A DNA stretch of 64,000 nt from an uncultured Pelagibacteraceae bacterium (GCA_902525625.1 CABZHM010000003.1:18717-82716), one strand, 5' to 3'; positions 35,539 through 48,052 are shown, counted from the first letter of the stretch. Program-made: numbers and translations. Notes: a model not told the origin generated them from the letters alone.

Positions 35539-35610
35539 TAGGCCATATATTTTAAATAATGTGACCTAACACCACTTCATCTACCCACAAAAAATGATAT
35601 ATATTCCTAC

Positions 35611-35979
35611 ATGACTGCGGAATTTTTAAAAGATTATTTGCCTATAATTTTATTTTTAATAATTGCATTTGGTTTGAGTTGTGCATTTATAGTAATAAAT
35701 TTTATATTATCACCAAAAAATCCAGATCCAGAAAAACTATCAGCTTATGAGTGCGGATTTGAACCTTTTCAAGACTCAAGAATGGAGTTTGACGTAAGGT
35801 TTTATTTAGTTGCTATACTGTTCATAATTTTTGATTTAGAAATAGCTTTTCTTTTTCCATGGGCAATTTCGCTAGGCAAGATTGGTTTGTTAGGCTTTAT
35901 ATCAATGATGATTTTTTTATTCATATTAACTATTGGTTTTATTTATGAGTGGAAAAAAGGTGCATTAGACTGGGAATAA
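35611..35979 (+). CDS. nuoA: NADH-quinone oxidoreductase subunit A
   Basis: A 122-aa three-helix membrane subunit of respiratory complex I. The loop [22 protein letters not shown] (here split at residues 45-66) holds the conserved Cys and acidic residues near the quinone site. It opens a complete 14-gene nuo operon in the usual order. Confidence 0.95.
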   Translation: MTAEFLKDYLPIILFLIIAFGLSCAFIVINFILSPKNPDPEKLSAYECGFEPFQDSRMEFDVRFYLVAILFIIFDLEIAFLFPWAISLGKIGLLGFISMMIFLFILTIGFIYEWKKGALDWE

Positions 35980-35991
35980 TATTTTTATTAA

Positions 35992-36507
35992 ATGAATAAT
36001 AAGTTAGAACAAGTACCTGAGGAATTTAAACAACTTGCTAAAGACTTTAGCGATAATGGTTTTATAACTACTTCATTAGAAAATTTAGTAAACTGGTCAA
36101 GATCGGGATCATTGCATTGGATGACATTTGGTTTAGCTTGTTGTGCTGTAGAAATGATGCAAACCGCAATGCCAAGATATGATCTTGAAAGATTTGGAGC
36201 AGCTCCAAGAGGATCTCCTAGGCAATCCGATGTTATGATTGTGGCAGGAACACTAACAAATAAAATGGCTCCAGCATTGAGAAAAGTATATGATCAAATG
36301 CCAGAACCAAGATATGTAATATCAATGGGTAGTTGTGCGAATGGTGGTGGTTATTATCATTATTCATATTCTGTTGTCAGAGGTTGTGACCGTATCGTAC
36401 CAGTTGATGTTTATGTACCAGGTTGCCCGCCTTCTGCTGAGGCGTTGTTATACGGAATAATGCAATTACAAAAAAAAATTAGAAACAAGGGTTCTTTTAA
36501 TAGATAA
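35992..36507 (+). CDS. nuoB: NADH-quinone oxidoreductase subunit B
   Basis: A 171-aa peripheral-arm subunit that holds the terminal [4Fe-4S] cluster N2. Cluster cysteines are Cys50 and Cys51 in [10 protein letters not shown], Cys115 in GSCANGGG and Cys145 in [10 protein letters not shown]. It lies 12 nt after nuoA. Confidence 0.97.
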   Translation: MNNKLEQVPEEFKQLAKDFSDNGFITTSLENLVNWSRSGSLHWMTFGLACCAVEMMQTAMPRYDLERFGAAPRGSPRQSDVMIVAGTLTNKMAPALRKVYDQMPEPRYVISMGSCANGGGYYHYSYSVVRGCDRIVPVDVYVPGCPPSAEALLYGIMQLQKKIRNKGSFNR

Positions 36508-36508
36508 T

Positions 36509-37114
36509 ATGAAAAATTTAATTGATTTAGAAAAAAAAATAAATTCCGAACTTACTACAAAGATAAATAAAACTAAGATTAAACATAACCAAATTTATAT
36601 TGAAATCGATAAAGATGATTTAATTGATGTTTTATTATTTGTTAAAACTAATAAAGATGCAAAATTTAGACAACTGATAGATATCACAGTTGTAGACTAT
36701 CCGGAGGAATTACAAAGATTTAAAATTGTATACTTACTTTTGAGTCATGAGTTTAATCAAAGAGTGATTTTGAGTTATTTTATAAATGAAAAAGAAGTTA
36801 TATCTTCTATAACATCTATTTTTCCATCAGCAAATTGGATGGAAAGAGAAGTTTTTGATATGTATGGTGTAAACTTTAAAGACCATCCTGATCTAAGAAG
36901 AATACTTACAGATTATGGTTTTGAAGGTCATCCCTTGAGAAAAGATTTCCCTTTAACTGGTCATATAGAGTCAAGGTATAGTGAAGAACAAAAAAAAGTA
37001 ATTAACGAGCCAGTAAAATTAGAACAGAATTACAGAAATTTTGACTATGAAAGTCCATGGGAAGGTACAAAATATATTAAAGAGCAAACAAAAACAGATG
37101 ACAAAAAAAATTAA
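36509..37114 (+). CDS. nuoC: NADH-quinone oxidoreductase subunit C
   Basis: A 201-aa peripheral subunit (30-kDa subunit family). The signature is [20 protein letters not shown] (about 109-128) followed by [20 protein letters not shown]. It is separate from nuoD, unlike the fused NuoCD of enterobacteria, and overlaps nuoD by 17 nt. Confidence 0.95.
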   Translation: MKNLIDLEKKINSELTTKINKTKIKHNQIYIEIDKDDLIDVLLFVKTNKDAKFRQLIDITVVDYPEELQRFKIVYLLLSHEFNQRVILSYFINEKEVISSITSIFPSANWMEREVFDMYGVNFKDHPDLRRILTDYGFEGHPLRKDFPLTGHIESRYSEEQKKVINEPVKLEQNYRNFDYESPWEGTKYIKEQTKTDDKKN

Positions 37115-38273
37115 AAATTTAAATCTAAATTTTGGACCTCAACACCCGGCAGCTCATGGAGTGTTAAGGCTTATACTTGAATTAGATGGGGAGGTAGTAG
37201 AAAAAGCTGATCCACATATTGGATTATTACATCGAGGAACTGAAAAACTTATAGAAAATAAAACTTATATGCAAGCTGTGCCTTATTTTGATCGTCTTGA
37301 TTACGTTGCTCCAATGAATCAAGAGCATGCCTTTGCTTTGGCAATTGAAAAAATCTTAGGAATTGATGTGCCTATAAGAGCTCAATATATAAGAGTAATG
37401 TTTTGTGAGATTGGCAGAATTTTAAGTCATATTTTAAATGTCACAACTCAGGCATTGGATGTTGGTGCTTTAACTCCGTCCCTATGGGGATTTGAGGAAA
37501 GAGAAACTTTAATGACATTTTATGAGCGAGCTTCCGGATCTAGATTACATGCAAATTATTTTAGAGCTGGAGGTGTTCATCAAGATTTACCAGTTGGGCT
37601 AGAGAGAGATATTGCAAAGTTTTGTGAAACTTTCCCAAAAGTCATAAATGATTTAGAAAATTTGTTGACTGACAATAGAATATTTAAACAAAGAAATGTA
37701 GATATTGGAGTCGTTACAAAAGAGGATGCACTTGATTATTCATTTAGTGGTGTAATGATAAGGGGTTCGGGTGTTCCATGGGATTTAAGAAAGTCACAAC
37801 CATACGATTGTTATGATCAATTAGAGTTTAAGATACCTATTGGTAAGAATGGAGATTGTTATGATCGATATTTGTGCAGAATAGAGGAAATGAAAGAAAG
37901 TGTTTTTATAATTAAACAATGCTTAGCAAAGATGGAAAAAGGTCCAATTAAAACTTTTGATGGTAAAATTTCACCACCATCAAAAAAAGAGATTAAACAA
38001 TCAATGGAAGCTTTAATACATCATTTTAAATTATTTACAGAGGGATATAGAGTTCCTGATGATGAAATATATACAGCAGTAGAAGCTCCCAAAGGTGAGT
38101 TTGGCGTTTATTTAATTTCTGATGGATCTAGTAAACCTTACAAATGTAAAATTAGAGCTCCAGGATTTTCGCATCTTCAATCTATGGATTATTTAATAAA
38201 AGGTCATATGTTGGCAGATGTACCAGCTGTTCTTGGATCTTTAGATATAGTTTTTGGTGAGGTTGATAGATGA
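37098..38273 (+). CDS. nuoD: NADH-quinone oxidoreductase subunit D
   Basis: The 49-kDa quinone-site subunit, 391 aa from the chosen ATG at 37098. The start gives [21 protein letters not shown], the usual beginning of NuoD; an in-frame ATG at 37041 would add 19 non-conserved residues inside nuo[16 protein letters not shown] is the conserved quinone-pocket segment, and the C terminus ends VFGEVDR as usual. Confidence 0.95.
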   Translation: MTKKIKNLNLNFGPQHPAAHGVLRLILELDGEVVEKADPHIGLLHRGTEKLIENKTYMQAVPYFDRLDYVAPMNQEHAFALAIEKILGIDVPIRAQYIRVMFCEIGRILSHILNVTTQALDVGALTPSLWGFEERETLMTFYERASGSRLHANYFRAGGVHQDLPVGLERDIAKFCETFPKVINDLENLLTDNRIFKQRNVDIGVVTKEDALDYSFSGVMIRGSGVPWDLRKSQPYDCYDQLEFKIPIGKNGDCYDRYLCRIEEMKESVFIIKQCLAKMEKGPIKTFDGKISPPSKKEIKQSMEALIHHFKLFTEGYRVPDDEIYTAVEAPKGEFGVYLISDGSSKPYKCKIRAPGFSHLQSMDYLIKGHMLADVPAVLGSLDIVFGEVDR

Positions 38274-38878
38274 GTTTAAAAAGACCTGCAAAAAAACAAC
38301 CTGAAAGCTTCGAATTTAATTCTTCATCTTTAGATACGGCAAATAAGATTATTGCAAAATATCCAGAGGGCAAACAACAAAGTGCTGTGATGGCGTTACT
38401 TTACATCGCACAAAGACAAAATAATAATTGGATACCTCTTGCTGCCATGAAATATATAGCAAAAATTTTAGATATGCCTTACATAAAAGTTTATGAGGTT
38501 GCAACATTTTACAGTATGTATAATTTATCACCGGTCGGTAAGTATTTTGTTCAAGTATGCACAACAACTCCTTGTATGATAAGGGGAGCAAATGAATTAG
38601 TTGAGGCATGCAAAGAAAAGATATCTGAAAATGAGTCTGAGCTTTCACCAGATAAAAGCTGTTCTTGGATGGAAGTTGAGTGTTTAGGTGCTTGTGTTAA
38701 TGCACCAATGATGCAAATTAACGATGAGTATTATGAAGATTTAAACAAAGAAAAAACACTAAAGATTTTAGATAAGGTTTTGAAAGGTGATACTCCAAAA
38801 GCTGGATCATATAGAGGAAGAGTAAACAATGAGCCAGAGAATAATAGAAAAACACTAATGGAATTTAAAAATGCTTAA
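38270..38878 (+). CDS. nuoE: NADH-quinone oxidoreductase subunit E
   Basis: A 202-aa thioredoxin-like subunit that carries the [2Fe-2S] cluster N1a. The ligands are Cys97 and Cys102 (CTTTPC) and Cys138 and Cys142 (CLGAC). It overlaps nuoD by 4 nt and nuoF by 8 nt. The C-terminal 40 residues are an extension common in alphaproteobacteria. Confidence 0.96.
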   Translation: MSLKRPAKKQPESFEFNSSSLDTANKIIAKYPEGKQQSAVMALLYIAQRQNNNWIPLAAMKYIAKILDMPYIKVYEVATFYSMYNLSPVGKYFVQVCTTTPCMIRGANELVEACKEKISENESELSPDKSCSWMEVECLGACVNAPMMQINDEYYEDLNKEKTLKILDKVLKGDTPKAGSYRGRVNNEPENNRKTLMEFKNA

Positions 38879-40199
38879 GGATAAAGATAGAATTTTTCAA
38901 AACTTATATAACGATTTGGGCTCTGATATATTTTCAGCTCAAAAAAGAGGTGACTGGGTTGATACTAAAAAAATTATAAGTAAAGGAAGAGATTGGATCA
39001 TTAATGAGATAAAAGAGTCTCAACTTAGAGGAAGAGGTGGTGCAGGATTTCCAACAGGTTTAAAATGGTCTTTTGCACCTAAAGAAGTTGGATCACGGCC
39101 ACATTATTTAGTGATTAATGCTGATGAGTCAGAACCAGGAACCTGTAAGGATAGAGATATTTTAAGATTTGAACCTCATAAATTAATTGAAGGTTGTTTG
39201 ATTGCATCCTACGCAGTTCAAGCCCATGTTTGCTATATTTATATTAGAGGTGAGTATTTCGTTGATGGACAAAAACTTCAAGCTGCTATTGACGATGCTT
39301 ATGAAAAAAAACTGATCGGAAAAAATGCATCTGGAACTGGATGGGATCTTGATATCTATATTCACTATGGTGCTGGAGCCTATATTTGTGGCGAAGAAAC
39401 AGCATTATTAGAGAGTATTGAAGGAAACAAAGGTCAGCCAAGATTGAAGCCACCTTTCCCTGCTTTAGTCGGACTTTATGGTTGTCCAACAATAATCAAT
39501 AATGTTGAAACTATAGCTGTAGTTCCAACTATACTTAGAAGAGGTGGAAAATGGTTTGCATCGTTAGGAAGGGAAAAAAATACAGGTACAAAAATTTTCT
39601 GTATTTCTGGAAACGTTAATTCTCCATGTAATGTTGAAGAGGAAATGAATATTCCTCTTAAGGAGTTAATCGAAGTACATGCTGGAGGTGTAGTTGGTGG
39701 ATGGGATAATTTACAAGCGGTAATACCAGGTGGATCATCAATGCCTCTTATTCCAAAAGAAAAATGTGAAACCTTAACAATGGATTTTGACTCATTAGTG
39801 GCTGAGAAAAGTGGATTAGGAACTGCAGGTGTGGTCGTTATCAATAAAGATCAAGATATTATTAAATGTATGGCTAGAATAGCAAGGTTTTATAAACATG
39901 AAAGTTGTGGCCAGTGTACACCATGTAGAGAAGGATCTGGCTGGATGTGGAGAATGCTAGAGAGAATGGCAAAGGGTGATGCATCAAAAGATGAAATAGA
40001 AATGTTAGGTGATGTAACAAAACAAATAGAGGGACATACTATATGTGCTTTTGGAGAAGGATCTTCATGGCCAGTTCAAGGATTACTAAGACACTTTAAA
40101 GATGAAATTAAGAAAAGAAATAAATTTGACCCAATTGTTAAAGAAAATAAAAATATTCCTTATTTGGTTGATCAACATTTATTAGATAAAAATGCTTAA
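38871..40199 (+). CDS. nuoF: NADH-quinone oxidoreductase subunit F
   Basis: The 442-aa NADH-binding subunit with FMN and [4Fe-4S] cluster N3. The nucleotide site is [14 protein letters not shown] (about 53-66), the FMN region [19 protein letters not shown], and cluster N3 is held by [12 protein letters not shown] and a later Cys in HTICAFGE. It overlaps nuoG by 8 nt. Confidence 0.97.
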   Translation: MLKDKDRIFQNLYNDLGSDIFSAQKRGDWVDTKKIISKGRDWIINEIKESQLRGRGGAGFPTGLKWSFAPKEVGSRPHYLVINADESEPGTCKDRDILRFEPHKLIEGCLIASYAVQAHVCYIYIRGEYFVDGQKLQAAIDDAYEKKLIGKNASGTGWDLDIYIHYGAGAYICGEETALLESIEGNKGQPRLKPPFPALVGLYGCPTIINNVETIAVVPTILRRGGKWFASLGREKNTGTKIFCISGNVNSPCNVEEEMNIPLKELIEVHAGGVVGGWDNLQAVIPGGSSMPLIPKEKCETLTMDFDSLVAEKSGLGTAGVVVINKDQDIIKCMARIARFYKHESCGQCTPCREGSGWMWRMLERMAKGDASKDEIEMLGDVTKQIEGHTICAFGEGSSWPVQGLLRHFKDEIKKRNKFDPIVKENKNIPYLVDQHLLDKNA

Positions 40200-42225
40200 A
40201 TTAAAAGTAAACGATATTGAAGTTGAGGTTGAAGAGGGTTTAACTGTTCTTCAAGCTTGTGAAAAAGCAGGGGCTGAAATTCCGAGATTTTGTTATCATG
40301 AAAGATTATCAATAGCGGGAAATTGTAGAATGTGTTTAGTTGAAATGGAAAAATCTCCCAAACCAGTGGCCTCATGTGCAATGCCAGCGGCTGATGGAAT
40401 GGTGATAAGAACAAATACACCTAAAATAGAAAAATCTAGAAAAGGTGTAATGGAATTTTTATTAGCAAATCACCCATTAGATTGTCCTGTTTGTGACCAA
40501 GGTGGAGAATGTGACCTTCAAGATCAATCAATGTTTTATGGTATTGATAAGTCAAGATTTAAAGAGAACAAAAGGGCAGTTCCAGACAAGAACATGGGTC
40601 CATTAATAAAGACTCAAATGACAAGATGTATCCATTGCACGAGATGTGTGAGATTTGCAACAGAAATAGCAGGTGTTCCAGAATTAGGTGCTATTGGAAG
40701 AGGGGAAGATATGCAGATAACTACATATTTGGAACAGTCTGTTCAATCAGAGTTATCAGGAAATGTTATAGATCTTTGTCCAGTTGGGGCTCTCACTTCA
40801 AAACCTTATGTTTTTGAAGCAAGACCATGGGAACTTAAAAAAACTGAAACTATAGATGTGATGGATGCTGTTGGATCTAATATAAGAGTTGATACATATG
40901 ATTGGGAAGTGAAAAGAGTATTACCAATAATAAATGAGGATATAAATGAGGAATGGATCTCAGATAAAACAAGATATGCCTGTGATGGATTATTAAACCA
41001 ACGATTAGATAATCCATATATAAAATACAATAATAAGTTTGAAAAAGCTTCTTGGGACGAAGTTTACAAAATAATTAAATCAAAAATTGAAAATACTGAC
41101 AGTAAAAAGATATGTGGTTTTGTTGGAGATATTTCAAATATGGAGGCAAGTTTTATTTTCAAAGAATTTTTGGAAAGAACAATAAATACAAAAAATTACG
41201 AGTCTAGATCTATAAAAACTTTTATCGATAGTTCATTTAGAGAAAATTACATATTTAATTCAAAAATAAATGGAATTGAGGAGTCGGATTTAATCTTAAT
41301 GGTTGGAACCAACCCAAGATATGAAGCAACAATGATAAATGCAAGAATTAGAAAAGCATTTTTGAATAATAATACAAAGATTATATCCCTGAATAATGTT
41401 GGAGATCTTACTTATCCATATGAAAGTTTAGATGGAAATACGCAAACAATAAAAGATATTTTTGAGATTGAAAATAAATTGTCGAAAAAAATAATCAATT
41501 CAAAAAGACCTTTAATTATATTTGGTGAGTCTTTTTTAAGAATTAAATCTGCTCAATACTTATTTAATTCACTTAAAAATTTTTTAAAAAAGAATGATAA
41601 AATTTCAAGTGAATGGAATCCACTTAATGTATTGTCAGTAGATGCGGGAACAGTTGGTAATTTGGATTTAGATATAATTGATAAAAATAATAAATTACTT
41701 GATGAAGTGAAGGAAAACAAATTTGAAATTATTTATCTGCTTGGACGAGACAACCTAGATTTTAAGAAGAAAAATGAATTTATTATCTATCAAGGTAGTC
41801 ATGGCGACAGAGGTGCAGAGATTGCAGATATTATTTTACCTGGTGCTGCCTACACAGAGCAATCAGGACATTATACAAACTTAGAGGGAAAAATTCAAAA
41901 AGCTTACAAAGCATCATACCCACCTGGTGATGCAAAAGAGGATTGGCAAATAATCAATGATCTTGCAGAGGTAATGAATAATAGAAAGCTTTTTAATGAT
42001 ATAGATGAGCTTGAAAGTAGTATGTTTAATTATTTAAAAATAAAACAGGAGCAAAAAAATTCTGATTTTATTGAAAAGGTTGAACAAAAAACTTTTGAAA
42101 ATGAAAAAATAAAAGTTGAATTTAAAGATTATTATTTCTCTAATGTAGTTGCCCGTGCATCAAAAACAATGTTTGAATGTAATAATTCAAAGTTAGTTTT
42201 AAAAAAAACAGGGACAGAGGGATAA
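40192..42225 (+). CDS. nuoG: NADH-quinone oxidoreductase subunit G
   Basis: The 677-aa large iron-sulfur subunit. The N-terminal ferredoxin domain has Cys in [19 protein letters not shown] (N1b), then the His/Cys motif [18 protein letters not shown] (N5) and [10 protein letters not shown] (N4). The C-terminal half is a molybdopterin-oxidoreductase-like domain without cofactor. The divergent Lys/Asn-rich middle is typical of low-G+C genomes. Confidence 0.95.
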   Translation: MLKLKVNDIEVEVEEGLTVLQACEKAGAEIPRFCYHERLSIAGNCRMCLVEMEKSPKPVASCAMPAADGMVIRTNTPKIEKSRKGVMEFLLANHPLDCPVCDQGGECDLQDQSMFYGIDKSRFKENKRAVPDKNMGPLIKTQMTRCIHCTRCVRFATEIAGVPELGAIGRGEDMQITTYLEQSVQSELSGNVIDLCPVGALTSKPYVFEARPWELKKTETIDVMDAVGSNIRVDTYDWEVKRVLPIINEDINEEWISDKTRYACDGLLNQRLDNPYIKYNNKFEKASWDEVYKIIKSKIENTDSKKICGFVGDISNMEASFIFKEFLERTINTKNYESRSIKTFIDSSFRENYIFNSKINGIEESDLILMVGTNPRYEATMINARIRKAFLNNNTKIISLNNVGDLTYPYESLDGNTQTIKDIFEIENKLSKKIINSKRPLIIFGESFLRIKSAQYLFNSLKNFLKKNDKISSEWNPLNVLSVDAGTVGNLDLDIIDKNNKLLDEVKENKFEIIYLLGRDNLDFKKKNEFIIYQGSHGDRGAEIADIILPGAAYTEQSGHYTNLEGKIQKAYKASYPPGDAKEDWQIINDLAEVMNNRKLFNDIDELESSMFNYLKIKQEQKNSDFIEKVEQKTFENEKIKVEFKDYYFSNVVARASKTMFECNNSKLVLKKTGTEG

Positions 42226-42228
42226 TAA

Positions 42229-43227
42229 ATGGAATATTTAGATTTAATTTTTCAGGAAACATATAAGATTTTATTTTTATTAGTGCCAGTTTTAGTATCT
42301 GTCGCAATGGTCGTTTGGTTAGATAGAAGGGTTTGGGCTTTTGTTCAAAAAAGACAAGGTCCGAATGTGGTTGGTCCATTTGGTTTACTACAAACTTTGG
42401 CTGACGCGCTTAAATATATATTTAAAGAAATTATTATTCCTGCTAGCTCAAATAAAATAATTTTTATTTTAGCCCCTATCATTACAATGACCTTAGCTTT
42501 AATAGCCTGGGCTGTAATTCCTTTTGGTGTTGATCAAGTTTTAGCTGATATTAACGTGGGAATTTTATATATATTTGCTATTTCGTCATTGGGTGTCTAC
42601 GGAATAATAATGGGAGGATGGGCCTCAAATTCTAAATACCCATTTTTAGGGGCAATAAGATCAGCGGCACAAATGGTTTCTTATGAGGTATCAATTGGAA
42701 TAATAATTATAAATGTATTGTTGTGTGTGGGGTCATTAAATTTAAATGATATAGTGCTTGCTCAAAAAGATATGTGGTTTGTTATTCCACTATTTCCAAT
42801 GTTTGTAATTTTTTTTATATCAGCTTTAGCTGAAACAAATAGACCACCTTTTGATTTACCAGAGGCAGAGGCAGAATTAGTTGCAGGGTATCAAACAGAG
42901 TATTCTGGAATGATGTATGCAATGTTTTGGTTAGGAGAGTATGCAAATATTCTGTTAATGTGTGCTTTAGGATCAATCTTATTTTTAGGAGGATGGTTAT
43001 CTCCTGTCGAACTTTATCCATTTAACTTAATTCCAGGAGCGCTTTGGTTAATTTTTAAGATATTATTCTTATTTATACTTTTTGCATTGGTAAAAGCTAT
43101 TGTACCAAGATATAGATATGATCAGCTTATGAGACTAGGTTGGAAAATATTTTTACCATTATCTTTAACTTATGTTATTTTAACTGCCAGTTTCCTTTTT
43201 TATTTTAACCTTTTACCTACTAGCTAA
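42229..43227 (+). CDS. nuoH: NADH-quinone oxidoreductase subunit H
   Basis: A 332-aa membrane subunit with eight helices that links the quinone site to the proton channels. Hallmarks are [20 protein letters not shown] (about 31-50) and [20 protein letters not shown]. It starts 3 nt after nuoG and abuts nuoI. Confidence 0.97.
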   Translation: MEYLDLIFQETYKILFLLVPVLVSVAMVVWLDRRVWAFVQKRQGPNVVGPFGLLQTLADALKYIFKEIIIPASSNKIIFILAPIITMTLALIAWAVIPFGVDQVLADINVGILYIFAISSLGVYGIIMGGWASNSKYPFLGAIRSAAQMVSYEVSIGIIIINVLLCVGSLNLNDIVLAQKDMWFVIPLFPMFVIFFISALAETNRPPFDLPEAEAELVAGYQTEYSGMMYAMFWLGEYANILLMCALGSILFLGGWLSPVELYPFNLIPGALWLIFKILFLFILFALVKAIVPRYRYDQLMRLGWKIFLPLSLTYVILTASFLFYFNLLPTS

Positions 43228-43713
43228 ATGAAAATTTCTAGATTTATAAAAACAATATTTATGACAGATTTTGTTGGCGGGCTCTTTATTGCAACAAAAG
43301 AATTATTTAAATCCAAAAAAACTATTAATTATCCATTTGAAAAAGGTAAGATAAGTCCAAGATTTAGAGGTGAACATGCTTTAAGAAGATATCCTAACGG
43401 TGAAGAAAGGTGTATTGCATGTAAATTATGTGAAGCAGTTTGTCCTGCTCAAGCTATTACTATTGAGTCATCACAAAGATCAGATGGTAGCAGAAAAACA
43501 ACTCGTTATGATATCGATATGATGAAGTGTATTTACTGTGGATTATGTGAGGAGTCTTGTCCTGTAGATGCAATAGTCCAAGGACCAAATTTTGAATTTT
43601 CTACAGAAACTCGTGAGGAGCTCTATTATACTAAAGAAAAACTTCTTGATAATGGAGACAGATGGGAAAATATTTTGGCAGCAAATATTAAGTCAGATAA
43701 TCCTTACAGATAA
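43228..43713 (+). CDS. nuoI: NADH-quinone oxidoreductase subunit I
   Basis: A 161-aa ferredoxin-type subunit with two [4Fe-4S] clusters (N6a, N6b). Ligands are Cys62, 65, 68, 72 and Cys101, 104, 107, 111. It starts directly after the nuoH stop. Confidence 0.97.
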   Translation: MKISRFIKTIFMTDFVGGLFIATKELFKSKKTINYPFEKGKISPRFRGEHALRRYPNGEERCIACKLCEAVCPAQAITIESSQRSDGSRKTTRYDIDMMKCIYCGLCEESCPVDAIVQGPNFEFSTETREELYYTKEKLLDNGDRWENILAANIKSDNPYR

Positions 43714-43716
43714 TTT

Positions 43717-44349
43717 ATGATTGCGCATGCAATATTTTTTTACGTATTTTCGATAATTGCAGTTGTGTCAGCAGTCATGGTTACAGTATCGAAAAATACC
43801 GTCCATTCAGTCTTTTTCTTAATTTTAGATTTCATAAGTATATCCTGCCTTTTTATCATGATTGGTGCTGAATTTTTAGGAATGATAATGTTAATTGTTT
43901 ATGTGGGAGCTGTAGCAGTGTTGTTTTTGTTTGTGGTAATGATGTTAAATGTTGCTCAACAAACTAATCAGTGGTTTATATCAAAAGAAAACTCTAATCA
44001 TATACCCATTGGATTATTAATAAGTGTTGTAATTTTTTTTGAACTTATAATTGTTATAGGTGGATGGAAATATAAACCCGACTTATTTGATAAAGGTAAT
44101 CTATCAATAGTGAATGATGTTAGTAATACACATTCATTAGGAATGGTTTTATACACTGATTATATTCATATCTTTCAAATCAGTGGAATGATACTTCTAA
44201 TAGCTATGATAGGAGCAATCGTTCTTACTTTTAGACAAAGAGAGGGTGTAAAAACACAAAGTTATATAAAACAAATTTCCAGAGAAAGAGCTGAAGGTGT
44301 AGAAGTTGTTGAGGTCGTTTCTAACAAAGGAGTTAAAATAGATGATTGA
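43717..44349 (+). CDS. nuoJ: NADH-quinone oxidoreductase subunit J
   Basis: A 210-aa membrane subunit with five helices. The third-helix region [20 protein letters not shown] contains the pi-bulge and conserved residues of ND6/NuoJ. It overlaps nuoK by 8 nt. Confidence 0.94.
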   Translation: MIAHAIFFYVFSIIAVVSAVMVTVSKNTVHSVFFLILDFISISCLFIMIGAEFLGMIMLIVYVGAVAVLFLFVVMMLNVAQQTNQWFISKENSNHIPIGLLISVVIFFELIIVIGGWKYKPDLFDKGNLSIVNDVSNTHSLGMVLYTDYIHIFQISGMILLIAMIGAIVLTFRQREGVKTQSYIKQISRERAEGVEVVEVVSNKGVKIDD

Positions 44350-44653
44350 AATAGGACTAGGACATTACTTAACTTTAGGCGCAGTTATCTTTAGTATTGG
44401 AATAATTGGAATTTTTTTAAATAGAAAAAATATTATTGTAATACTTATGAGTATAGAGCTTATATTGTTAGCCGTTAATATAAATCTAGTCTCGTTTTCA
44501 ATGTATTTAGGTGATTTAACTGGACAAGTATTTACTCTATTTATATTAACTGTTGCTGCTGCTGAAGCTGCAATCGGACTCGCAATCATAGTTGTTTATT
44601 ATAGAAATTCTGGAACAATTCGTGTTGAGGAAATAGACAAATTAAAAGGGTAA
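44342..44653 (+). CDS. nuoK: NADH-quinone oxidoreductase subunit K
   Basis: A 103-aa membrane subunit with three helices and the conserved in-membrane glutamates in [15 protein letters not shown] and [11 protein letters not shown], both needed for proton translocation. One nucleotide separates it from nuoL. Confidence 0.96.
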   Translation: MIEIGLGHYLTLGAVIFSIGIIGIFLNRKNIIVILMSIELILLAVNINLVSFSMYLGDLTGQVFTLFILTVAAAEAAIGLAIIVVYYRNSGTIRVEEIDKLKG

Positions 44654-44654
44654 A

Positions 44655-46568
44655 ATGGAAATCTCTATAATAGCTTTACCATTAATAGCCTCAATAGTAT
44701 CTGGATTTTTTGGAAAATTTATAGGAGATAGAAACTCAGAACTAGTTACCAGTTTATTGGTATCAATATCAGCTATTTTATCTGCTCTAGTTTTATATGA
44801 GGTAATAGTTAATCAATATCAAGACAACATTACGATAGCAACATGGATAAGCTCGGGATCATTAAATGTTAATTGGTCCATGAAGATCGATGCGTTATCA
44901 GCTATCATGTTAGTTGTAGTAACATCTGTTTCTGCACTTGTTCATATCTATTCAATTGGTTATATGTCACACGATCCTCACAAGCCAAGGTTCATGGCTT
45001 ATTTATCATTATTTACTTTTGCAATGTTAATGTTGGTAACTTCAGATAATTTCATTCAATTATTTTTTGGTTGGGAGGGAGTTGGTTTATGTTCTTATTT
45101 TTTAATAGGTTTTTGGTTTAAAAAAGAATCTGCAAACAAAGCAGCGATTAAGGCATTTGTTGTTAACAGAGTTGGAGATTTTGGTTTCGCTCTAGGTATA
45201 TTTTTAATATTTTATTTATTCGGAACAGTAAATTATTTAGAAGTTTTCCAGCAAATTCCAAACTTCACAGATAAAAATCTAGTTTTTTTAGGTATTAAAA
45301 TGAATGCAATCGATTTGATTTGTTTACTTTTATTTATTGGCGCTATGGGTAAATCAGCTCAAATTTTTCTTCACACTTGGTTGCCGGATGCAATGGAGGG
45401 TCCAACTCCAGTGTCAGCCCTAATTCATGCAGCAACTATGGTTACAGCAGGAGTTTTTCTTGTAGTTAGATGTTCACCAATTTACGAATATTCTGAATTT
45501 GTATTAAATATAATTACTGTGATTGGAATGAGTACAGCTTTCTTTGCTGCAACTGTAGCTTTGGTTCAAAATGACATAAAAAAGATAATAGCCTATTCAA
45601 CATGTAGTCAATTAGGTTATATGTTCTTTGCTACTGGAGTCGGCGCTTATAACGTAGCGATGTTTCATTTATTTACTCATGCTTTCTTTAAAGCTTTATT
45701 ATTTTTGGGATCTGGTTCAGTAATTCATGCATTTAAAGATGAACAAGATATAAATAAAATGGGGGGAGTATGGAAAAAATTACCTTACACTTATTTGCTG
45801 ATGATTATAGGAACTTTAGCATTAACTGGTTTTCCTTTTTTATCAGGTTTTTATTCTAAAGATGCGATAATTGAATTTGCATACCTAAGAGGTAATACAA
45901 CAGGTTATTATGCTGCTGGAATTGGGATTTTTACGGCATTTTTAACCTCCATTTATTCTTGGAGATTAATATTCAAAACCTTTCACGGCGATTACAATAA
46001 TAAAGAGACACGAATTGAGGATACTCATGAGTCTCCCATGGTTATGTTGATACCTTTAGCTCTTCTTTCTTTGGGTGCTATATTTGCAGGATTTATTTTT
46101 AAGGATTTGTTTATTGGTAATTATGGTTTGAACAATTTTTGGAATGACTCAATATTTTTTTTAAAACCATTAAGTACTGAGCACCCCCCTTTATGGTTTT
46201 TGTTATTAACCCCAACACTAGTAGTCTTATCTATACCAACAGCATATTACTTATTTGTTAAAAATAAAAATTTACCAGAACAAATTGTAAAAATTAATAA
46301 ACCTTTGTACCAATTTTTATTAAATAAATGGTATTTTGATGAATTATACGATGCACTATTTGTAAAGCCATCAAAAAAATTCGGATTATTTTTGTGGAAG
46401 TTTTTTGATGTAAAGATAATCGACGGTTTTGGGCCTGATGGTATCTCTGCTATTATCAAAAAATTTTCAATTAAAGCAAATAAATTTCAAAGTGGATTTA
46501 TTTATCAATATGCATTTGTAATGCTTCTTGGATTTTCTGCTTTACTAACTTTTCTAATTGTAAAATAA
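44655..46568 (+). CDS. nuoL: NADH-quinone oxidoreductase subunit L
   Basis: A 637-aa antiporter-like proton channel subunit with about sixteen helices and the lateral amphipathic helix near the C terminus. Signatures are FFGWEGVGLCSYFLIGFW and AMEGPTPVSALIHAATMVTAG. It shares one base with nuoM. Confidence 0.97.
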   Translation: MEISIIALPLIASIVSGFFGKFIGDRNSELVTSLLVSISAILSALVLYEVIVNQYQDNITIATWISSGSLNVNWSMKIDALSAIMLVVVTSVSALVHIYSIGYMSHDPHKPRFMAYLSLFTFAMLMLVTSDNFIQLFFGWEGVGLCSYFLIGFWFKKESANKAAIKAFVVNRVGDFGFALGIFLIFYLFGTVNYLEVFQQIPNFTDKNLVFLGIKMNAIDLICLLLFIGAMGKSAQIFLHTWLPDAMEGPTPVSALIHAATMVTAGVFLVVRCSPIYEYSEFVLNIITVIGMSTAFFAATVALVQNDIKKIIAYSTCSQLGYMFFATGVGAYNVAMFHLFTHAFFKALLFLGSGSVIHAFKDEQDINKMGGVWKKLPYTYLLMIIGTLALTGFPFLSGFYSKDAIIEFAYLRGNTTGYYAAGIGIFTAFLTSIYSWRLIFKTFHGDYNNKETRIEDTHESPMVMLIPLALLSLGAIFAGFIFKDLFIGNYGLNNFWNDSIFFLKPLSTEHPPLWFLLLTPTLVVLSIPTAYYLFVKNKNLPEQIVKINKPLYQFLLNKWYFDELYDALFVKPSKKFGLFLWKFFDVKIIDGFGPDGISAIIKKFSIKANKFQSGFIYQYAFVMLLGFSALLTFLIVK

Positions 46569-48052
46569 TGAATTTTCCTATTCTTTCTTCATTAATTTTA
46601 TTACCAACAGTAGGTGCCTTTTTTTTATTTTTTACAAGAAGCAACAACCAAAATAATTTTACAGTTAAATACGTTGCATTATTTACTTCTTTTGTAAATT
46701 TTCTTCTATCTATTTATTTGTGGATACTATTTGATCAAACTACTTCAGAATTTCAATTTGTAGAACAAAGAATTTGGATTAAGGATTTCATAAGTTATAA
46801 AGTGGGTGTTGATGGCATTTCAATTTTATTTATTTTACTCACAACATTTATTACCCCGCTTTGTATCTTGTCAGTGAATAATTCAATTAAAGAAAGATTA
46901 AGTGAATTTTTAATTGCAGTATTAATTATGGAGTCTTTTATGATAGGAGTTTTTTGTTCTTTAGATCTTGTAATTTTTTACCTATTTTTTGAGGCTGGTT
47001 TGATACCGATGTTTTTGATTATTGGGATATGGGGAGGGGCTAGGAGAGTCTATTCTGCATTTAAATTTTTTCTTTACACTTTACTTGGGTCAGTACTAAT
47101 GTTGGTTGCTATAATTACAATATATTGGTTAACCGGTACAACAGATGTAATTGAACTTTATAGTTTAGGTATTGAAACTAAATATCAAAATTTGCTATGG
47201 CTTGCTTTTTTTAGCTCTTTTGCTGTCAAAACTCCAATGTGGCCAGTTCATACTTGGTTACCAGATGCTCATGTTGAGGCTCCTACCGCAGGATCAGTTT
47301 TATTAGCTGCAATTTTATTAAAAATGGCAGGTTATGGATTTATAAGATTTTCTTTGGGATTATTTCCTGTTGCATCTGAGGTTTTTACTCCACTAATTTA
47401 CACATTGAGTGTTATTGCAATTATTTTCACATCTTTTATCGCTTTAATGCAAGAAGACATGAAAAAACTCATTGCATATTCATCTGTTGCTCACATGGGA
47501 TATGTTACGTTAGGAATTTTTACAATTCAACAACAGGGTATTGAGGGAAGTATAATTCAAATGATAAGTCATGGATTAGTTTCTGCTGCACTATTTTTGT
47601 GTGTTGGAGTTGTTTACGATAGAATGCACTCACGACTTATCAATACTTATGGTGGAATTGTAAGTATTATTCCAAAATACTCTGTTTTATTTATGTTATT
47701 TACTTTGGCAGCTTTAGGTCTGCCAGGCACTAGCGGGTTTGTAGGTGAATTCTTGATTTTAATGGGTGCATTCAAAGATAATTTCTTGGTTGCTGTAATT
47801 GCTAGCATTGGAGTAATTATTGGTGCCGCATATATGCTTTGGTTATATAAGCGTGTGATATTTGGAAAATTAATTAATACAGACTTAAAAAAAATGATAG
47901 ATTTGAATAGATCGGAGTCAATTATATTAACTTCTTTAGCTATACCAACTTTGTTTTTTGGTTTTTATCCAGATCCTTTGATTAATACAATAGAGGTATC
48001 TATTTCAGACTTGATAGAAACATACAATTTCAGATTAGCGAGCAAGATATAA
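46568..48052 (+). CDS. nuoM: NADH-quinone oxidoreductase subunit M
   Basis: A 494-aa antiporter-like proton channel subunit with about fourteen helices. Hallmarks are FYLFFEAGLIPMFLIIGIWG, LPDAHVEAPTAGSVLLAA and SSVAHMGYVTLG. It shares one base with nuoN. Confidence 0.97.
   Translation: MNFPILSSLILLPTVGAFFLFFTRSNNQNNFTVKYVALFTSFVNFLLSIYLWILFDQTTSEFQFVEQRIWIKDFISYKVGVDGISILFILLTTFITPLCILSVNNSIKERLSEFLIAVLIMESFMIGVFCSLDLVIFYLFFEAGLIPMFLIIGIWGGARRVYSAFKFFLYTLLGSVLMLVAIITIYWLTGTTDVIELYSLGIETKYQNLLWLAFFSSFAVKTPMWPVHTWLPDAHVEAPTAGSVLLAAILLKMAGYGFIRFSLGLFPVASEVFTPLIYTLSVIAIIFTSFIALMQEDMKKLIAYSSVAHMGYVTLGIFTIQQQGIEGSIIQMISHGLVSAALFLCVGVVYDRMHSRLINTYGGIVSIIPKYSVLFMLFTLAALGLPGTSGFVGEFLILMGAFKDNFLVAVIASIGVIIGAAYMLWLYKRVIFGKLINTDLKKMIDLNRSESIILTSLAIPTLFFGFYPDPLINTIEVSISDLIETYNFRLASKI

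Noticed and set aside
37041..37097. Upstream in-frame ATG for nuoD
   Set aside because: The added 19 residues lie in nuoC sequence and are not conserved; ATG 37098 gives the usual NuoD N terminus.
39476..39844. 122-aa frame antisense to nuoF
   Set aside because: It is inside nuoF and has no motif or plausible start signal.
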